From Craspedostauros australis (lineage: Eukaryota; Bacillariophyta; Bacillariophyceae; Mastogloiales; Achnanthaceae): 64,000 bases of DNA. The stretch lies in NCBI GenBank assembly GCA_026770025.1, contig JAMXDE010000031.1, positions 659,095-723,094 on the forward strand, given 5' to 3'. Both the position numbers and the translations under genes were made by a program. Below the pieces are notes generated by a model, which made no database searches, was not told where the DNA came from, and saw only the letters and a program-made list of their open reading frames with translations. Below are positions 58,679 to 64,000 of the stretch, one piece after another (position 1 is the stretch's first letter; every line of letters begins with the position of its first letter).

Positions 58679-61651
58679 CTGAGGAATCACTTAGCCTTAA
58701 GTGGACTCCTCAGTCCCGATAAAAATTACTTACGGAAACATATCGGATCGATACAGAGTGCTAGTGACTGTATCTATTCAAAGAGTGTTGTCGACTCGTC
58801 ACCGGGACCCTATTCATTCAACAGATTCCGACTTGTATTGTACGTAAATGAGATTAGGCGAGATAGTCGATGTCGTCTACTATCCAAGATACGTTTCGTG
58901 TATTGCAACGTCCGCAAGCGTCGCAAGGTCCGTTGTTATTGGCATACTGGCGACTCTTTTCTCTCGACTGTTCTGTGTCCTTGTGTTGTGTCCTGTTGCT
59001 GGAGGTTTGTAAGATCCTTGTCGCGGAATGCTTCCTTCTTAGAATGGTGATGTGTTCGTGTCCGTGAGTTTTGTGGTCGTGTCGTCCTACGCTGTCCTCT
59101 ACTGCTAGGTGCAGTGTCGGTGTTCGTACTTTTGGTGCGTGCGCCGCCTTCCACGTCCAACGTACATGGGTACTACAGTTCCGTGGGCGGCAGAAGGAGC
59201 ACAATGTTCCACGAAGTATTCGGATGCGGATCGTTTCCTACGTTGATGCGGCGATGTTGTCCTTGCGTGGCGCGAGGAAAACAACCCCGCCAATGGCACA
59301 AGAGCCTTCGCTTGGACTTCCGTCTCTGTTGGATTATCACAGGACTGTTCCGCGACTGAGCGCTCCCCCCATCACACGCCATTCGTGCCGAACAATTCAA
59401 CACCAGAGCTATATACTTCTACTTTAGATTCGTACCAACAGATGAAGGATAGCGGTAAGCCCACAAGGAGGAACAATCAGCGCAGAGCATCGCTGCCATC
59501 GTCGAATGTAACTCCCGTCCTCTCTCGCTCTCTTACGATCTATATATAGCAGTCGTCGACTAGTACCACTACCAATAGTCGTATCCGCATTAGTGCTGAA
59601 TGCTGTGAACGCTCATGCACCGAGTACGAGCAGAGACACAGCAAGATGCCACCGCGTCGATGGACGGAAGAATGCTGACGGCGACGGATCATGACTCATG
59701 GAGACCGCAATGAAACGCCGCCGCTCTGCTTCCGGCGCGGCGCAGATCCCAACGCAAAGAAGCGGACTCCGGTAGGACGAGAGTGATCCGAAAGCCCAAA
59801 GATAGCGATGGTTAGACGGTGCTACGAACAAGCGAGTGGTAACAACGATGCCTACAAACACCGGGCAGAGGCGACGTCGGAGCAAACAGTGAAAGCAAGG
59901 ACTCCTCCGCCCAAGGCCGACGACGGCAACGCCAACAGCAGCAGCCAGGCTAAGGACAACCGGCGCGCCGCAACACCATTGATCGCGATCATCTCGCCTG
60001 GCGCTAGTGTGCGGATCCTGCAACAGCTCTGCAAATGGTCCTGCTGTGCGGATCACTGCACGCGTTAGCCCGCCTGATCGCTCGGCCGAGGCGTTACACA
60101 CCACACCACGTCGCATCAGAAGACAAGCATGCGCTGAAACAAGTGAGCAAGGACCCGTGGGACGCAGCACGAAGGCAGGCTACGACGAACGTCGAGTCAC
60201 TTCATTGGCGTCCGCTCTCGCAGCCAAGCATTCTTGCAATGGGACGGTGCCATCGCAGTTCCAGACGGAAGATGTCACAAGTCGATCTGCTCGCAACAAG
60301 GTCTTCCGACCCATGTCCCTGTCCTCGCGCAAGGCGGGCCCATCGTTCTGCTCTAGCGACGGTGACCGATCGCTGCGAGAGACTTGATGCACGTTCCTTC
60401 CAGGCCATTCCGTATTCAGTTGACATCGTCAGGTTGCAAACGCGGCTGGGCGGGGCCCGATCTGTGGACAATAATGCGGTATTGAGGTGTCATCGCGTTG
60501 GCGTTGGAGGGAAGATGCTGCAACGCGTGCTGAACAAGGCGGGAGCGTGCGTCAGGTACCACCTGTACGGACGGGGCGTCGTGGGAGAATCTTGGCCTTT
60601 GAACTATCTCAAGCAGATCGCACAATCAACAGGATGACGATGACCGTTTATCGACGGACGGGCGACGACGAGGAGCCTATCGGTGATTCGGTCGTCGACG
60701 CCAACGAACTTGCAGAATGATGCGGGAGGAAAGAGCATTTTATCATGCAGCAGCAACTGCATCTTGGAAACCAGCGACGACGTATCAAGCTACGTCGCAA
60801 AGCCCACGTTCCGAGCCGGCCAAACGGCATGCCAGCTGCATGATCGTGCGGGGCGAGGATGACATCCGTGACCAGGGCTCCATCGAGGGATGGAACAGCG
60901 CTATTTTTTGCCAAGAGCCTTCGGGCGTGTAGAGAAGGTGTGGTCGGTGATGGCCATACGGTCTCGTGAATCGAATCTCCTGGTCTACACGGTGATGCGT
61001 CGACACAGTCTTTGGCGAAGTATGAGTGATGCAGTGGAGGCACAGACTGCAGCAGCAAGCAACGATATATTGTATTATCTTGGGTCATAAAGGGATACGA
61101 GTCGCATAATCTTGTCCATTATATCCGTGCTCCGGCGAACTGCAATCAAGTACAACAACGAACAACCATGTGAGATAGGATAGGTTGCTCTACTGTACGC
61201 CACACGCAAGTACGCACCACGCAACAAGGAGAGACGAGAAGAGGCACATGCGTCAACGACAATTCGCCACGAGCCACAAATGGCCGGACAGCAGCGCTTG
61301 TTACGCGGTCACAAAGTCCTGCTCGTCCGATCTGATGATCCCAAACTTTTCTGGCCACGACGGCCTCGGCGCATCTGAGCAGGATGCGGCCGATCTGTCG
61401 CAGCAAAAAGGCACGAACGCCCTACACAGTCACGAGCAGGCACGCCTCGCTGTGCGGTTGCAATTCGGTGTCACGCAGGCACGCGCAGGATAGTACGGTG
61501 AGTCCAGAACAGGGTTTTGTCGGCCAGCAAGCTCTGTCTTTGCTACACATTGAAATTAGCGTTTGTGCGTCTTGTCTCATTTGTTTTGAATCTCTCATCG
61601 TACCGCAACCTCAATTTATCACTCATCACCATTTGCAACAATGAAACAACC
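58679..61651. other. mostly non-coding, with scattered coding-like frames
   Basis: Between 60035 and 61090 plus-strand frames succeed one another (60487-60720 ends VYRRTGDDEEPIGDSVVDAN; 60890-61090 ends ASNDILYYLGS), which could be one decayed gene. No motif supports a function. 58740-59800 shows nothing. Confidence 0.35.
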
Positions 61652-62218
61652 ATGGTCAACGCCGTGAATGTCGTCGATGAACCACTCCCAACATTCCGCC
61701 ACCGCAGCCATCGATTCCAAACCAACTGCCACCACTCGATGAGAATGGCTTCAAATACAAGGGCAAGAAACAGGGTCGCAAACAACCAAGGCCAGGAAAC
61801 GCAAGATCAATCCCAATCGACGCAAGCGTCAACACACGCGCGTACCACACTGTTCGTGCAGGAGGACCCCCGGGTTTTAAATACAACAGTCAAGGCGCAG
61901 AATCCAGATTGCCCAGCAATCAGCTGATTCGCAAGTCGTCGCTGGACAATGAGAAGACGGTATTGGACCCGAACAGAAGCAAGGCGTGGAAATTGGGCGC
62001 ATTGCGCGCCTTGGCCCTGCGGGAACGGACTACGACACGCGGAGTGAGCATGGGCAGAAGGAAGTGGCTGCCATTCGGACATCGAAGTTGACGACGCGAG
62101 GCAGGTGATTGCAATCGGGCAATTGGCTAAAAGCAAACGGCTAACGACGAGCGTTGAGGAAAGAGGGCAGGAAGACGAAGGCAACGAAGGTGAGGAGATG
62201 GCGGTAATGCACGAATAG
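61652..62218 (+). pseudogene. decayed small basic protein gene with acidic tail
   Basis: ATG 61652 starts MVNAVNVVDE. A shift near 61685 leads into a 136-codon open frame (61681-62091) with a Pro-rich part, then NGFKYKGKKQGRKQPRPG and PPGFKYNSQGAE (a weak internal repeat), then a basic part. Further shifts near 62020 and 62080 lead to DIEVDDARQVIAIGQLAKSK and a Glu-rich end, with tag at 62216-62218. Continuity across small shifts argues for one former gene. Alternatively it has short introns. Function unknown. Confidence 0.35.
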
Positions 62219-64000
62219 AAAGAACGGTCCTGATCATTCTTCATCATCAGAGAAGCAGGAAAGCGCCACAGAGAGGACCTGATGCTGCCGATCAGACCAA
62301 TGAGTGAGATATTGGCTAGATCAGAATATGGCTGTATGGGTGATGATGGATGGTCACGGATGCTGACGAAGACGGTTGGAAAAGAGCAGGGTGCGAAGAC
62401 GACGGACGGCCGGAAAAAGTGGGAGTATTAACATCTCCGGCTATGCAACCAAAGCTAATGAATTCGAAACCCAAAGCTTACACAATGCTACGCACCCGCT
62501 TCCTCATGCTGGGATCTTGCCTCCACAGTGTAAAAAATGGAATGCATGATTGCGGTTCCTTCGTGATACGGAGAGAAAACAATGGATATATGTGTGTTCG
62601 AGCAGTTTAGGTTTCATGGGGCTTATGAAACGCTCTGACTCTTCTCGTAATTGTTATGACGTGCGTTGAATCTAGACATGCAATTGTGCAATACAAAAGG
62701 GCTGGATCAGACCAATAATGCGCGCGGTCACTGGCCGACGAAGGCTGCTCGATGACGGCTTGTCCTCACCTTACCTCTTGGAAATATGAATCACCAGGGA
62801 CATCGCGGCACCACTCGAATCACGTGCTACGCTTGCTGGAGATGAGTTGACACCACACTCGACGAAACCAATTGCTAAAACCTAGGGAGCGCAACGTCGT
62901 AATCGGCACAGCCTGGATGCAGCTGCAAACATCTTTGCCAGCATGCGTCGCAATGATCCCACTCGATGGGCACCGTGATTAATTGAGAGATGGGAGAATT
63001 GTTGTATGATTGCTTTGCGTTGAAGCGGTTGTCCGCGGCATGCTGGAGGACGGCTGCCAACAAAACATGATGGTCTGTACAACGCGACGATGGATGATGG
63101 AGGATGTCGCGTCTGGTCGTCAAGGTGGTAAGTCTGTTGGCACCCCCTGCTTGGGCCGTTGGCGAGTACTTGATGTGATAGGCCCGAGCGGCAGCAGACT
63201 CACTTCGAGGCAATCATGACTCAGTTGGCTCAGCTCCAAACCAACACAAACATCGACGTCATCGACGCACCATTCATGCCGAAACGAGGACAAAGCACAT
63301 CTGCCGCGGAGAATTGGACAGTTGACACAGACGGAACATCTTCTTGAAGATGTTGCCCGTGCCAAGCCACCGATGCGAGAAGCTGCGGTGTGCCCGCCGG
63401 GAACAGTTCCAGCGTGGAATTTGTGATGGAAAATCAACTCCTGCGGGCTGAACGAAGGGTCCATGTCGAGGGATTGTTGGGACGAACAAAGCAGGCAGCT
63501 GCTCGACCTCGAGATCGGCACCGTTCATCACTCCAGCCTTGCCACCCAAGTTACTGGTCGTCATGTACTTCCTCCGTGCGTCTCAAAAGTCACCTGCGAC
63601 ACACCGACCCGCAATCACGAAAATGGGTGGCCACGTGCGAATGATGAAGGACGAAGAGATCGAACCAGTAGGTGCTGGCTGCAGTGCATGCCGCACAAAG
63701 TAGTGCACGTCGCGCATTGTGAGGCAGCTCGTCGTCGGCCTCGGAGTTCGTATAGACGAAATCAAATTCATCCTGGCTTACACATTCTGCCCGCAACAGC
63801 TCCTTTGCCGTGAACGATGTGACGTACGTCACGCGAATCCGAAACGACTGCAGATCCTGATGAGAAGCAACGTCGTACAGATACGATTGAGTACGATTTT
63901 TTGCGCGACGTAGGCGTAGCCGGAACTGGATCTCCCACGAATTACGTACAACAGTTTGGGAAACACGGCCGTCCCGTCTTGACCTGTGATGTGGGGACAT
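62219..64000. other. no supported gene
   Basis: Minus-strand frames at 62875-63213 and 63590-64000 are the longest (112 and 136 codons). They show no domain I recognise, and the last is cut by the window end. No repeats are shared with the rest of the window. Confidence 0.35.

Overview
The window is eukaryotic and most likely comes from a diatom. Three things point there. The Ty1/copia elements carry one fused gag-pol frame of about 2,060 residues with two CCHC knuckles, as diatom copia elements do. Two membrane-anchored proteins carry long arrays of the plant-like LPSEIGQLTAL leucine-rich repeat. A decayed gene of a diatom-type family ends in SRPEY...FR...HIYQ. The organism call is inference, because no organelle or rRNA marker is present.

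Layout. 1-3444: no recognisable gene, with a 129/60-bp satellite (2151-2530) and a 29-bp tandem repeat (2913-3008). 3451-11293: an intact copia element (copy 1) with 98-99% similar LTRs and a 6-bp target duplication. 11294-13938: mostly non-coding, with one possible gene relic. 13939-16920: a large LRR-TM gene. 17049-17457: the start of an LTR-like element that cuts the 3' flank of that gene. 17458-25341: copia copy 2, open reading frame intact but LTRs mismatched and no target duplication. 25344-26994: an unknown coding region split by a solo LTR of a second family. 26995-27786: a solo copia LTR. 28271-31025: a decayed Tc1/mariner-type transposase gene broken by a tRNA-like insert. 32293-33876: a shorter paralogue of the LRR gene with an in-frame stop. 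34136-44893: copia copy 3 on the minus strand, with two nonsense codons and a 5'-truncated LINE nested in its 3' LTR. 44999-45757: a diverged solo copia LTR. 47114-51688: a segment bounded by inverted repeats made of nested palindromes. 51673-58678: a 7-kb segment bounded by a 16-bp inverted repeat, with two arrays of a 20-bp ACGTCATT unit and several decayed coding regions. 58679-64000: mostly non-coding, with decayed frames.

About half of the window is transposon sequence in layers. The order of events can be read from nesting: LRR duplication, then LTR elements in the flanks of both LRR copies, then LINE and tRNA-like insertions into older elements. The only long reading frames that look intact are two copia gag-pol frames and the 32-repeat LRR gene. 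No complete new cellular system was found. The most unusual items are a conserved but shuffled domain between Gag and protease in the copia elements, the consistent 6-bp target duplications, an exact palindrome where the primer-binding site should be, and the palindrome-ended elements on the right.
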